Positions 1 through 7,192 of a stretch of DNA of 64,000 nt are shown piece by piece. Source of the DNA: a virus; the IMG/VR virus record IMGVR_UViG_3300025809_000014, positions 33,656 through 97,655 of that record; one strand, 5' to 3'. Position 1 is the first letter of the stretch; every line of letters begins with the position of its first letter. Made by a program: the position numbers and the translations under genes. Below the pieces are notes generated by a model, which did not search any database, was not told the DNA's origin, and saw only the letters and a list, made by a program, of their open reading frames with translations.

Positions 1-770
1 AAGTCTTCCAGCTGTGGTTCAACATCACCATTCTTTATCCTGATAGGATTAGAAATAGATCGATTGAACTGACTAACTACTACTGGTGAGTGACCATAGA
101 AGTCACGTGCATAACGTAACTCATCACTCATCTTGTCAATAGCTGCTTTCTTTGTTGGTTGGTCCCTAGTAGTCTTTAATAAACCAATATGATCTAACAC
201 TACAATAGTTATCTCACTAGGGTCATTAGGTATGTATACCTTATTGTATTTGTCTTGCTGTATTATCTCACCACGCTCTAGTGCATAAGCTTTTAGCTCT
301 TTAGCAATACCTACAGGATTCTCTGGCCCATCAATGATTGTAACCACATCTTCAAGCTTTGTCATATAGTCTTCATACATAAGAAACAGATCATGCTCAT
401 CCTTAGTCATCTTCTCTGTCCAACCAAGTAATTTGTTAACAGGTATAATTATACCCTGATCTAAAAATATCTTACGAGATGTCCACTTTGCAAGCTTGTA
501 GGTTCTACTACGCTCCATAGATCTGTACCACACTTTAATCTTTATACCAGACTTCTGTCCTTCTTCAGACATGGCCCAGTCTACAGGATTAAGTACAAAT
601 GCATCATCAATGAAGCTAGTCTTACCTGAACCAGTCAATCCACCAATTAAATAGTACATTGACTTTCTAATGCCAACATACCTATTGAGCCTGTCAAAGC
701 CCATAGGTATACCACCATTTCTTCCGTCAAGGCCCTTCTGGACCTCTTCTTTTAGTAACTTAAAACTCAT
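1..770 (-). CDS. DnaB-like replicative helicase/RecA-fold ATPase (C-terminus beyond the edge)
   Basis: The gene starts at 770 and runs leftwards off the window, so only the first 256 residues are visible. Near residue 45 is a clear Walker A motif, GGLTGSGKTS, and near residue 195 a Walker-B-like strand, ITIVVLDHIGLL, followed by VVVSQFNRS, the usual order in the RecA-fold domain of DnaB-type (SF4) helicases. The N-terminal primase-binding domain of cellular DnaB is missing, because only about 30 residues precede the ATPase core. It would unwind DNA at the replication fork. Its ATG overlaps the stop of the upstream membrane microprotein (TAATG), so the two are translationally coupled. It shares its operon with the DNA polymerase at 2370-4328. 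Fold assignment is confident; a RadA/KaiC-like RecA ATPase is the alternative. Confidence 0.8.
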   Translation of the reverse strand, partial: MSFKLLKEEVQKGLDGRNGGIPMGFDRLNRYVGIRKSMYYLIGGLTGSGKTSFIDDAFVLNPVDWAMSEEGQKSGIKIKVWYRSMERSRTYKLAKWTSRKIFLDQGIIIPVNKLLGWTEKMTKDEHDLFLMYEDYMTKLEDVVTIIDGPENPVGIAKELKAYALERGEIIQQDKYNKVYIPNDPSEITIVVLDHIGLLKTTRDQPTKKAAIDKMSDELRYARDFYGHSPVVVSQFNRSISNPIRIKNGDVEPQLED

Positions 771-886
771 TAGTATCTTAAATCGTTATCAAAGTCATCT
801 TTATCTTCTGGCCAGATGAATCCACCTATCCACATCATTAATCTAGCTACTACTATCCATAGTATTACACTTAATATTATTTTCAT
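770..886 (-). CDS. 38-residue single-pass membrane microprotein
   Basis: This reading frame of 38 codons begins MKIILSVILWIVVARLMMW, one strongly hydrophobic helix at residues 3-24, and ends in an acidic tail (PEDKDDFDND). The stop overlaps the start of the helicase gene as TAATG, and its 5' part overlaps the preceding 56-residue gene by 44 bases in another frame. Such tight coupling supports it as a real gene. It could anchor or modulate the replication proteins at the membrane, which is inference only. No family is recognised. Confidence 0.5.
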   Translation of the reverse strand: MKIILSVILWIVVARLMMWIGGFIWPEDKDDFDNDLRY

Positions 887-1013
887 CTTTATAGTTTTTA
901 TTGTTTGCTAATTCTTTTAGTTTATCAAAAGCGTTGGTCATTCTTTTATCATCTGAATAATAATTGCTTTTAATCTTTTTCATCCACTCGTTAAATTCTG
1001 CTGTGTTTTCCAT
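843..1013 (-). CDS. Small hydrophilic protein, 56 residues
   Basis: The frame starts at 1013, three bases after the stop of the 209-residue gene, and runs to a TAG at 843-845. The N-terminal 40 residues (MENTAEFNEWMKKIKSNYYS and onwards) are charged and predicted helical. The last 15 or so residues are encoded where the membrane microprotein overlaps in another frame. No domain or family is recognised. Placement between two coupled genes with only a 3-base gap is the main support; the C-terminal portion may simply be a read-through tail. Confidence 0.5.
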   Translation of the reverse strand: MENTAEFNEWMKKIKSNYYSDDKRMTNAFDKLKELANNKNYKDENNIKCNTMDSSS

Positions 1014-1016
1014 AAT

Positions 1017-1646
1017 TTAAATATCTGTTGGACCTCCTGAATTTACATCTACATCATCCTGATCTTTATTTTGCTCCATGAGCTCTATAAAACTTTCAAA
1101 TGTACGTTGATTCAAATAGGGAATAGAACCCTGCATAAAACTCATTATATTTTTTCTCTCACGTATTGAGCGTTCAGCTTTTTGTTTTACCTCATACTTT
1201 AGAGCATCTGTTAGTTGTTTTGCAGTGAATTCTCCTTCTTCTATAATAGTTTTAAACTTCCTTCTACATTCTTCTTTACCTCTACGTAATGATCTAGTTC
1301 CTTTGAACTGCTTACCATTAATAGTAAATGAATCTGTAGGAGGGTATTGTTTCCACCACTCTTCAAAGTCCGTTGTTATTGGTTTACGTTTTATTATCTT
1401 TTTAGCATTCTCATCAGTAACAAACTTTAGTAAATCTTTACCAATAGCTGTTATCTTTTCTTCATCCTTAGTTATTAATCCCTTTCTTATTAAGCTTTGA
1501 TACAGAGCAGCAATTTTCATACTATCCTCATATAAAGGTTGTACGTCATACTGCTCTTCTATCAATTTAAGCAAATAAATCAGATCAAGATTATAACTTT
1601 TTTTGATGAGTTCTTTGAATACTTGTGGGCTTATGTGCATTCTCAT
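1017..1646 (-). CDS. Replication protein with a helicase-loader/initiator-like C-terminal motif
   Basis: The N-terminal 75 residues look like a helix-rich, winged-helix-like domain (ALYQSLIRKGLITKDEEKI then AIGKDLLKF). From about residue 93 it reads FEEWWKQYPP, then a basic patch (SLRRGKEECRRKF), then SIPYLNQRTFESF. Phage replication initiators and helicase loaders commonly carry FxxFWxxYP, then K and A residues, then a late 'P-x-x-[YW]-LNQxRW'; this protein has that same order. It lies two small genes upstream of the DnaB-like helicase, as a loader would. The start at 1646 overlaps the end of the preceding gene by 56 bases; a second ATG lies two codons in. The role is inferred from the motif and the neighbours, not from a family match. 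Confidence 0.55.
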   Translation of the reverse strand: MRMHISPQVFKELIKKSYNLDLIYLLKLIEEQYDVQPLYEDSMKIAALYQSLIRKGLITKDEEKITAIGKDLLKFVTDENAKKIIKRKPITTDFEEWWKQYPPTDSFTINGKQFKGTRSLRRGKEECRRKFKTIIEEGEFTAKQLTDALKYEVKQKAERSIRERKNIMSFMQGSIPYLNQRTFESFIELMEQNKDQDDVDVNSGGPTDI

Positions 1647-1818
1647 CTTTTACTGGTTTTTCTACTACTATAGTAGCAGGTTTCTTTCTCTTTTTCTGTT
1701 GTTCGTATTCCCACTCTTGCCATTCTGCTTCCATTATATACTGCTTATGCAGTGTATCAAACCCTTCTTCAGCAAAACGTGATGCATGTTCCCAGTCTTC
1801 ATTGATTAACTTAGACAT
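1591..1818 (-). CDS. Hypothetical charged protein, 75 residues
   Basis: I choose the start at 1818 (MSKLINEDWEHASRFAEEGF). A longer frame extends upstream to 2049, but that extension lies on top of the well-supported AT-hook gene in another frame. The chosen ATG overlaps the end of that gene by 8 bases, typical of this operon. The protein is an acidic, aromatic helical segment (EWQEWEYEQQKKRKKP) followed by a basic, probably disordered tail. Its 3' end overlaps the start of the helicase-loader-like gene by 56 bases. No family is recognised. Confidence 0.5.
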   Translation of the reverse strand: MSKLINEDWEHASRFAEEGFDTLHKQYIMEAEWQEWEYEQQKKRKKPATIVVEKPVKDENAHKPTSIQRTHQKKL

Positions 1819-2077
1819 TCTTCTTAGTTTTTGGCTTGTTCTTAGAACCTTTTGGTCTACCTCTACCTCTTTTAGGTTTCTTACCACCTTCCCAGGCTTC
1901 ATTAACTTTAGGTGTGCTCTTATCATCACCCACATACTCACCTTTCTTATTACGAGCTCTCTTTGGCTCTTCAAAAGGATCTGGTTCTGCTTTAAAGATT
2001 TGATAAACTGTGAATAAGATACCCACGATAATAACTGTTGCCCATACATAGGCTGATGTACTTAAATTTAACTCCAT
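1811..2077 (-). CDS. Membrane-anchored AT-hook protein, 88 residues
   Basis: Residues about 9-28 (AYVWATVIIVGILFTVYQIF) form one membrane-spanning helix. A charged linker follows, and residues 69-88 hold RGRGRPKGSKNKPK, a textbook AT-hook core (GRP flanked by basic residues) that binds the minor groove of AT-rich DNA. Combining a membrane anchor and an AT-hook in one short protein suggests it tethers the AT-rich phage genome or the replisome to the membrane. That role is inferred; helix and hook are seen directly. It sits in the replication operon downstream of the polymerase gene. Confidence 0.65.
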   Translation of the reverse strand: MELNLSTSAYVWATVIIVGILFTVYQIFKAEPDPFEEPKRARNKKGEYVGDDKSTPKVNEAWEGGKKPKRGRGRPKGSKNKPKTKKNV

Positions 2078-2101
2078 TTTTCTGGTTTTTAATTATTAAT
2101 A

Positions 2102-2365
2102 TTAATTTTTGATTCTAAGGCCAAATTGACTGTGAAACCAATTTAGATTTTCTATTGCTTTATTTGTATTAAACTTGAAGACTTTCTTCATAGTTTTAAT
2201 TGCATATTTATTAAACTCTTCACGTTGTTTAGATGTCATGGTCCAGTTAAAGTACCACTTATCATCATCTAACGTGTCTACTAGTCGCTTACCAACTATA
2301 TCTAGTTGATATTCAATAAGGTGCTTCATGACATTACCTCTATTGATAGTTGCTTTTTTTTTCAT
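2102..2365 (-). CDS. Hypothetical protein, 87 residues
   Basis: The protein starts MKKKATINRGNVMKHLIEYQ and is basic, helical and soluble, with no signal peptide or cysteine. It is translated immediately after the DNA polymerase gene (4-base gap), so it is very likely a real operon member. The pattern WTMTSKQREEFNKYAIKTMK suggests an amphipathic helix pair. I do not recognise the family. A role as a replication accessory factor is possible from position only. Confidence 0.6.
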   Translation of the reverse strand: MKKKATINRGNVMKHLIEYQLDIVGKRLVDTLDDDKWYFNWTMTSKQREEFNKYAIKTMKKVFKFNTNKAIENLNWFHSQFGLRIKN

Positions 2366-2369
2366 TTAC

Positions 2370-4328
2370 TTAAAATAGATTTAATTGATTAGGCACTACT
2401 GTATTTTTCTTGCGCTTTCCCTTAGTAAGAATCTTTACTATCATACTTTCTGCTTGATCTATATAGTATTTGTAGTTTATATTATCTACTGAAGAACCTT
2501 TCTCTAGATAATTACAAACGTGACACACCCATTCACCAGCTTCCACCTGACTTCTCTTAGCAGCCTTGCTATCAGAGTTGTGCTTCTTTACCTTGTAAAC
2601 CTTCTCACCAACTTTAGCTACATAGTACCTAATTAGTTTATTATACTTATTTGTAGTATTATTCACCTTATCAATACCTTCGTAATGAAAGTCTCTAGAT
2701 GCTTTCTTCCTGATACAGAAATCATACAAATTCTTATGATTCATAATAGTATCTTTAACAGGAGTACCGTGCACATAGTACTGCTCAAGAGCAATGGGAA
2801 CTATTCTAGCAGACTTGTTCTTGTGTAGTTCAAAGTCTGTAAGAAAGTCCCCCTTTTTCTTGACATAACCATCAGGCATGATGGCCAGGTAGTCATTAAC
2901 AGTGGAAAACAAGATCTTTGTATAGTCTGTACGTTCTAGTACATACTGTGTGGTCTTACACCACCAGTCATTGATCTCATGCATCTTAGGAATCAAGTCT
3001 TTTCTCACTTTAACTGTTACACCGTCTGTGTTAGCAGATATAATCTTGATATCATTAAGCTCATACTTCTCAATAAGCATCATTAGACTAAACTCACCAG
3101 TTATAGTGGTGAACATAGTTAACTGCCTATCATATATCCATGAGTTCATGTCAGATGATTTACCGTACACAGAATTGACTGCAAGTTTAAGTGCTCCTAC
3201 AATTCCTTTAATCCTCCTGTCACCCTTAGCTTGTGGTTTAAGCTCTAGTCGTTTCTCAAACATACGTTTGTATCCATTCAAGAACTCTTTACCCAGGTGA
3301 GCAGGATATTTCTCATTGTTAATTATTATAGCAGGATAATAGCTAGCTACATCCCAATCTATAATCTCATGATCTTCATCTTCTTCAAACACTTCTGGTT
3401 TGTTTTCTGTATGAAGACCGCCTTTCATAAAAGAATACACATTATCATAGAAATGCACGTGCTCTTTGAAGTTATCCATGAGTCCTAGCTTACGCTTCTT
3501 AACACTGCTTAACAGGTCTTGTAGCTGCTTGGTCTCAAACTTAACGTAGTGAGCAATACAATTCTTCATATTGATACTCTTCCTAAAATATCCTTTACGT
3601 GGAAGCTCACGTATATCTATACCCCTTTCTTGACAGTAATACTTCTTGATGATCTCATCACCAATCTTACTATCAGAGTAATTAAGACAGCTTATACCAA
3701 ACTCCTCTTCTATATCTCTACGAAGCTGCACTTGATTGTTACCCTTGTATAATGGGTGCTCTGTCTCACCTATGGTAATCTTATAGAACTCATAAGTTGC
3801 ATCAACATCATTAAAACAATACTGCAATGACAAGAACACTTCATCCTTGGTCATGTTTGTCTTAGTGTGATGTATAGGCATCTCTTCAATGTTCTCAAGA
3901 TCCATTTCAAACTCTAACCTCTTCAGGCTAACACGTCTGTTCTTATTGTCATAGTGGTGTATCTTAAACAAATCCATTTGCTTTAGAGAAAGCTCGTGCT
4001 CTCTGTACTCTGCAAACACATCATAATTAGCATCATGTATGACATCTTGGGCCTTCTGTGCAATCTTAGCACATATCTCTAGTCCAGTTAAATCATGCCA
4101 ATGCTCATAGTTTCTAAGAATCCACTCAACAACCTGACTGTCAAAGCGTAGATTATTATAACCTACCCAATACACATCCTTGTTATCTTCAGTGTACTTA
4201 ACAAATGCATCAAGCTGATTCTGCCACTTACTAACTGTAAAGCTCTTAGGTGTGCTCTCAGGCTTCATGCATACAACTATAAAGCATTCCTGCATAGTTT
4301 CTATGTCATATATAATTACATCATTCAT
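2370..4328 (-). CDS. DNA polymerase, family B, with 3'-5' exonuclease
   Basis: All canonical motifs are visible. Exonuclease: Exo I YDIET (D8, E10), Exo II NNLRFD (58-63), Exo III YCFND (Y170, D174). Polymerase: motif A DVASYYP (D326), motif B KLAVNSVYG (K381 to G389), motif C NTDG (433-436). Motif C has Asn where most family B enzymes have the first Asp of DTD, but keeps the second Asp, the one that ligands metal. At 652 residues it is short for the family. The last residues are QLNLF, matching the bacterial beta-clamp-binding consensus QL(S/D)LF, so the enzyme probably uses the host DnaN clamp. A CxxC pair (HVCNYL region) lies near residue 605. Its start overlaps the upstream membrane protein by 8 bases. 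Confidence 0.92.
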   Translation of the reverse strand: MNDVIIYDIETMQECFIVVCMKPESTPKSFTVSKWQNQLDAFVKYTEDNKDVYWVGYNNLRFDSQVVEWILRNYEHWHDLTGLEICAKIAQKAQDVIHDANYDVFAEYREHELSLKQMDLFKIHHYDNKNRRVSLKRLEFEMDLENIEEMPIHHTKTNMTKDEVFLSLQYCFNDVDATYEFYKITIGETEHPLYKGNNQVQLRRDIEEEFGISCLNYSDSKIGDEIIKKYYCQERGIDIRELPRKGYFRKSINMKNCIAHYVKFETKQLQDLLSSVKKRKLGLMDNFKEHVHFYDNVYSFMKGGLHTENKPEVFEEDEDHEIIDWDVASYYPAIIINNEKYPAHLGKEFLNGYKRMFEKRLELKPQAKGDRRIKGIVGALKLAVNSVYGKSSDMNSWIYDRQLTMFTTITGEFSLMMLIEKYELNDIKIISANTDGVTVKVRKDLIPKMHEINDWWCKTTQYVLERTDYTKILFSTVNDYLAIMPDGYVKKKGDFLTDFELHKNKSARIVPIALEQYYVHGTPVKDTIMNHKNLYDFCIRKKASRDFHYEGIDKVNNTTNKYNKLIRYYVAKVGEKVYKVKKHNSDSKAAKRSQVEAGEWVCHVCNYLEKGSSVDNINYKYYIDQAESMIVKILTKGKRKKNTVVPNQLNLF

Positions 4329-4518
4329 TCTCTGTCTTTTTTAAATCTTTCCACTCTAAATAAAATCCAATTGCTACAATAACATTCATGCCTACACTAC
4401 TGAGTATTTCGTATAGGTCATGAAAGTTATGTATAGACAAATGCACATGTCCAACCACCCAGAAAGGTATAGCCAAGTTGCCTGCTACCCATCTAATTAA
4501 AAAGGTTATAAACTTCAT
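4321..4518 (-). CDS. Small membrane protein, 65 residues
   Basis: The protein has two hydrophobic stretches, residues about 5-28 (TFLIRWVAGNLAIPFWVVGH) and about 41-53 (VGMNVIVAIGFYL), and a charged C-terminus (WKDLKKTENE). It is probably inserted in the inner membrane as a hairpin. The stop lies within the start of the DNA polymerase gene (8-base overlap), so the two are co-translated. No family is recognised. Confidence 0.6.
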   Translation of the reverse strand: MKFITFLIRWVAGNLAIPFWVVGHVHLSIHNFHDLYEILSSVGMNVIVAIGFYLEWKDLKKTENE

Positions 4519-4562
4519 ACTAAGTTATTGGTGAGCTTACAAAAGTAATCAATTTAATGAGA

Positions 4563-5138
4563 TTACCAAATAGAAAATCCACCAGAATTTCTAAGAAAGT
4601 TAATAAACTCCTTAATCATCCACAATGGTGTACCGTGTGAAGGATAGTAGACATTACCATCATTACTAACAACACTAGTAAACATAATTGTACCATAAGG
4701 ATAATCTTCGTTAAGTTTATCTGTTAAGTCATCATCAAGTAAACCTTGACTTCCTGATTGACTCCAAGAATTCATGTTACAATAGATTTGATCGTCAGGA
4801 TCTTTTAAATTATCTTCTTCATCAACAACTTTTTCTAGTGCATCTGCCATAGCATTACACTCTTGCCAGTTTTCTAACCCCAATCCATCATTACCCATCC
4901 ATGAATCAAAGTCAAAATTGAGTTCATATTGTTCTGCTGCATGTTTACATAACATAACTATTGGTCTCCAAGACCACCAATTACTTCTAAAGTAATAACC
5001 AGGATTCTTATCTTCCCACTTTTCTAGTGCATCCCAGTACTCTTTCTTTTGATCTTCAGTAATACTATCATCACTGTAATCAATCTCAGGCCTTTTACCT
5101 GTTAACTTTGGCGATTTGCCATAAATATCTACTCCCAT
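4563..5138 (-). CDS. Conserved phage-type hypothetical protein (MGVDIYG family)
   Basis: The opening MGVDIYGKSP and the central YYFRSNWWSWRPIVMLC resemble a family of small phage proteins that begin 'MG(V/L)DIYG' and carry a YFR-N-W-WRP signature; their function is unknown. The protein is acidic and rich in Trp and Asp, with no membrane segment. It lies 3 bases from the zinc-ribbon microprotein upstream. The resemblance is from memory of the family pattern; I infer no activity. Confidence 0.65.
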   Translation of the reverse strand: MGVDIYGKSPKLTGKRPEIDYSDDSITEDQKKEYWDALEKWEDKNPGYYFRSNWWSWRPIVMLCKHAAEQYELNFDFDSWMGNDGLGLENWQECNAMADALEKVVDEEDNLKDPDDQIYCNMNSWSQSGSQGLLDDDLTDKLNEDYPYGTIMFTSVVSNDGNVYYPSHGTPLWMIKEFINFLRNSGGFSIW

Positions 5139-5140
5139 AA

Positions 5141-5245
5141 TTATTCTTCGTTTTCTTCGTTAAACTCTGCATGCTCTTTACAATCAGAGCATCTGTCTGT
5201 GTCATACCACCTTGATGCGCCACAGCAATTACTTAATTCTTCCAT
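5141..5245 (-). CDS. Zinc-knuckle microprotein, 34 residues
   Basis: A 34-codon frame opens with MEELSNCCGASRWYDTDRCS and continues with DCKEH. It therefore has a CC pair and a CxxC pair, the arrangement of many tiny phage zinc ribbons (CCGA, then D-x-D-x-CxxC). It fits exactly between two genes with 2-base gaps on either side. It is probably a protein-protein or nucleic-acid interaction module; the function is unknown. Confidence 0.6.
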   Translation of the reverse strand: MEELSNCCGASRWYDTDRCSDCKEHAEFNEENEE

Positions 5246-5247
5246 AA

Positions 5248-5709
5248 TTATTCTTCTTCTAAATATAATTCATCATCGTTATCATCTAAAAACTTCATTA
5301 TAACCTTACCATCATCTAGTACAGGTACAGTGAGTCCTTGTTCGTATTCATCTTCATCAACAAATACTTCAAGTAATCCATCAAACTCTCTCATTATAAA
5401 GTTCATCTCTTTGACACCAAAGTCTATAAGATTAACTGATACATCACCTGGATCAAACAGACCTATCTCTTCAGGTGTTGATACAACTTTACCGTCTAAG
5501 TCTAATAAATATGGATAAACAGGAAATCCGTTCTCCATGTACATTATTTCTGGTGTAACTTGCTCGTGTATTGATTCTTCAGTAAGCTCAAATACTTCTA
5601 CGTGCTCTCTTTCTTCACTACCAGGATACAAATGATTCATGAACAGCATACCTGCTCTTAACTCTTCTGCATCATAGTGACGAAAGTGTAGTTCTACAGC
5701 CACAAACAT
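5248..5709 (-). CDS. Hypothetical acidic protein, 153 residues
   Basis: The protein is strongly acidic, particularly at the C-terminus (FLDDNDDELYLEEE), and predicted alpha/beta with no membrane segment or recognised motif. Acidic phage early proteins are often DNA mimics or host-enzyme inhibitors, but nothing here shows that directly. The start codon overlaps the stop of the upstream zinc-ribbon gene (positions 5707-5711), showing co-translation. Confidence 0.6.
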   Translation of the reverse strand: MFVAVELHFRHYDAEELRAGMLFMNHLYPGSEEREHVEVFELTEESIHEQVTPEIMYMENGFPVYPYLLDLDGKVVSTPEEIGLFDPGDVSVNLIDFGVKEMNFIMREFDGLLEVFVDEDEYEQGLTVPVLDDGKVIMKFLDDNDDELYLEEE

Positions 5710-5882
5710 TAGACAAATCTTACACTACTACCATGTTTAGTGAACTTTGTGCCACAATTGTCACATGATCCCTCATTAGTAATAAAATTAAACTTAATAC
5801 CCCCTTTAAAACACGCTGGGCACATAACGTGAGGCTGCTTGTTGCTAGCCATTTCATCTGGTAATCTTTTTTGTCCTTCCAT
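5709..5882 (-). CDS. Zinc-ribbon microprotein, 57 residues
   Basis: The 57-codon frame carries MCPACFKGG near residue 20 and CDNCGTKF near residue 40: two CxxC knuckles about 18 residues apart, a standard zinc ribbon. It starts at 5882, 3 bases after the preceding gene, and its stop overlaps the next start. Zinc ribbons of this size usually bind nucleic acid or RNA polymerase; the partner here is not known. Confidence 0.65.
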   Translation of the reverse strand: MEGQKRLPDEMASNKQPHVMCPACFKGGIKFNFITNEGSCDNCGTKFTKHGSSVRFV

Positions 5883-5884
5883 TT

Positions 5885-6253
5885 TTATCTATTTAATAGT
5901 TCTTTTCTCTTTATTAATTCACTCTCAACACACTTTGGACATCTGCTTACATTATCATATGCCCATTTTAAGTATTGTAGTGGTATATCTCTCATTGGTA
6001 CATTCTTATGTTTACCAAAGTTTAATGTTTTACCATCTTCTGTTTTAGATTTGTGTACAACAGATCTATATCTTTTTGATCCACCTAATGTAAATTTAAG
6101 CTTCTTACCTCTTTCAGTAATCACTTCTTCTTTTTTCCTAATACTTCTAGTAACTAAAGAATAAGGTATATTGAAGTAACTAGCTGCTAGATTCTTAGAA
6201 TGAAATGACTGTCCAGTGTTCCATTCTATTACACTTATATTTAAAGGAGACAT
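5885..6253 (-). CDS. NUMOD1-like / DUF3820-like fusion with a CxxC knuckle, 122 residues
   Basis: The N-terminal 45 residues (VIEWNTGQSFHSKNLAASYF then NIPYSLVTRSI) match the pattern of NUMOD1 DNA-binding helices found beside homing endonucleases: a 'D/NTG-x-x-F-x-S' strand, then 'AA-x-YF-x-I-x-x-S-x-V'. Residues about 77-100 (FGKHKNVPMRDIPLQYLKWA) match the DUF3820-type motif GKHKGxPxxxIPxxYLxW, often appended to exonucleases. A CPKC knuckle follows. I see no nuclease catalytic motif. This is probably a DNA-binding regulator assembled from two known small modules; the combination is unusual. Confidence 0.55.
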   Translation of the reverse strand: MSPLNISVIEWNTGQSFHSKNLAASYFNIPYSLVTRSIRKKEEVITERGKKLKFTLGGSKRYRSVVHKSKTEDGKTLNFGKHKNVPMRDIPLQYLKWAYDNVSRCPKCVESELIKRKELLNR

Positions 6254-6474
6254 ACCTCAACCCATCCTTTCTCAGAGTGGTTTGCATCTGCAACATAACC
6301 ATCATCTTTTAGTTGTTGTTCTAATTCTAAAGCTGCTTTCCATAGCCCTGGTTCAGGTATCTCATCATGTTCATCATCATAATAAACATCACCACGACAC
6401 TGATAGAATCTATCATCTGGTCCTTGATCTATAAATTCAAACTCATAACCTTTTACTCTTCTGTAACTTTCCAT
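6241..6474 (-). CDS. Hypothetical protein, 77 residues
   Basis: This small acidic soluble protein opens MESYRRVKGYEFEFIDQGPD. Its 3' end overlaps the next gene's start by 13 bases, consistent with the operon pattern. The FYQCRGDVYYDDEHDEIPEP segment is rich in acidic and aromatic residues. No family is recognised. Confidence 0.55.
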   Translation of the reverse strand: MESYRRVKGYEFEFIDQGPDDRFYQCRGDVYYDDEHDEIPEPGLWKAALELEQQLKDDGYVADANHSEKGWVEVCLL

Positions 6475-6481
6475 TTTTTAT

Positions 6482-6631
6482 CTATGTTTTTAATATTTCA
6501 TAAGTTATCATACCAAGCATGAGGATTAGCATAAATATAATAATATATAAACACCCACTTGCATTACGTTGGTAATGTTCTCTTGTTCTTCCTTGACTTT
6601 CCATGAAGTCCCATTCTTTATGTCTACTCAT
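6482..6631 (-). CDS. Single-pass membrane microprotein, 49 residues
   Basis: The protein has a charged N-terminal half (MSRHKEWDFMESQGRTREHY) followed by one hydrophobic helix (CLYIIIFMLILMLGMITYEI). Its ATG overlaps the TGA of the upstream 47-residue gene as ATGA, a strong coding signal. It is likely a C-terminally anchored inner-membrane protein. No family is recognised. Confidence 0.6.
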   Translation of the reverse strand: MSRHKEWDFMESQGRTREHYQRNASGCLYIIIFMLILMLGMITYEILKT

Positions 6632-6771
6632 CTCTTAAAAAGTTTACGTTTAACTCTGCTCCACCACGTAATGTGTAAGTATTCAGCTTCTGTGAATACA
6701 TGTACATGGTTCTTTTTGTCTATAATACAGTGTAATCCTGTTGGAAGTACTATATGTCTTTTAATAATCAT
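6628..6771 (-). CDS. Hypothetical basic microprotein, 47 residues
   Basis: The frame begins MIIKRHIVLPTGLHCIIDKK and ends in a basic tail (WWSRVKRKLFKR). It overlaps the upstream gene by 11 bases and the downstream one by 4 (ATGA). Both linkages argue for expression. It may be a small nucleic-acid- or membrane-surface-binding protein, but no function can be assigned. Confidence 0.55.
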   Translation of the reverse strand: MIIKRHIVLPTGLHCIIDKKNHVHVFTEAEYLHITWWSRVKRKLFKR

Positions 6772-7009
6772 GCTCGTAGTATTTATTTAAGATTAATCTT
6801 TCTATCTCTCCTATTGTATCATAATGTAGAATGCCAATGATATCTTGGCCTCCACATGATATAATATGTGATTCAAACTCTGCAGGTGCTCCTGGATAAC
6901 CAGCCATATCTGCGTCATACATCACTTGCTTCTCCTCTGGTGCATAAAAACCAGTGACATTGAGTACAACATTGTCATACTCAATCTCATGTGTGGTTCC
7001 ATTAGCCAT
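6761..7009 (-). CDS. Hypothetical protein, 82 residues
   Basis: This acidic soluble protein contains VMYDADMAGYPGAPAEFE, a pattern I associate with small conserved phage proteins of unknown function. It is preceded by a 1-base gap from the 48-residue membrane protein gene and overlaps the next gene. No catalytic motif is seen. Confidence 0.6.
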   Translation of the reverse strand: MANGTTHEIEYDNVVLNVTGFYAPEEKQVMYDADMAGYPGAPAEFESHIISCGGQDIIGILHYDTIGEIERLILNKYYEHDY

Positions 7010-7010
7010 A

Positions 7011-7157
7011 TCAATAGCCTATTTGTTCTAGCGCTTCATCTTCTGCTTCTACTGTATACATAGTATTAGCAATGTTGCACATAAATAGCACTCCAAACAT
7101 GAATGCTGCTTTTCTAAATCTGTAAAACTCCGTGGGTGTTAATTTAATTTTTCTCAT
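7011..7157 (-). CDS. Membrane microprotein, 48 residues
   Basis: A basic N-terminus (MRKIKLTPTEFYRFRK) is followed by a hydrophobic helix (AAFMFGVLFMCNIANTMYTV) and an acidic tail. The topology would be N-in, single pass. It is the first gene downstream of the structured non-coding region (7193-7464) on this strand, so its expression may depend on that element. No family is recognised. Confidence 0.55.
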   Translation of the reverse strand: MRKIKLTPTEFYRFRKAAFMFGVLFMCNIANTMYTVEAEDEALEQIGY

Positions 7158-7192
7158 TTTGTATTTATTAATGGTTCAACTTATTTATTAAT

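Noticed and set aside
1819-2049. N-terminal extension of the 75-residue protein to a 152-residue frame
   Set aside because: The extension lies fully over the AT-hook gene in another frame, and that gene has a clear membrane helix and AT-hook; the internal start at 1818 fits the operon overlaps.
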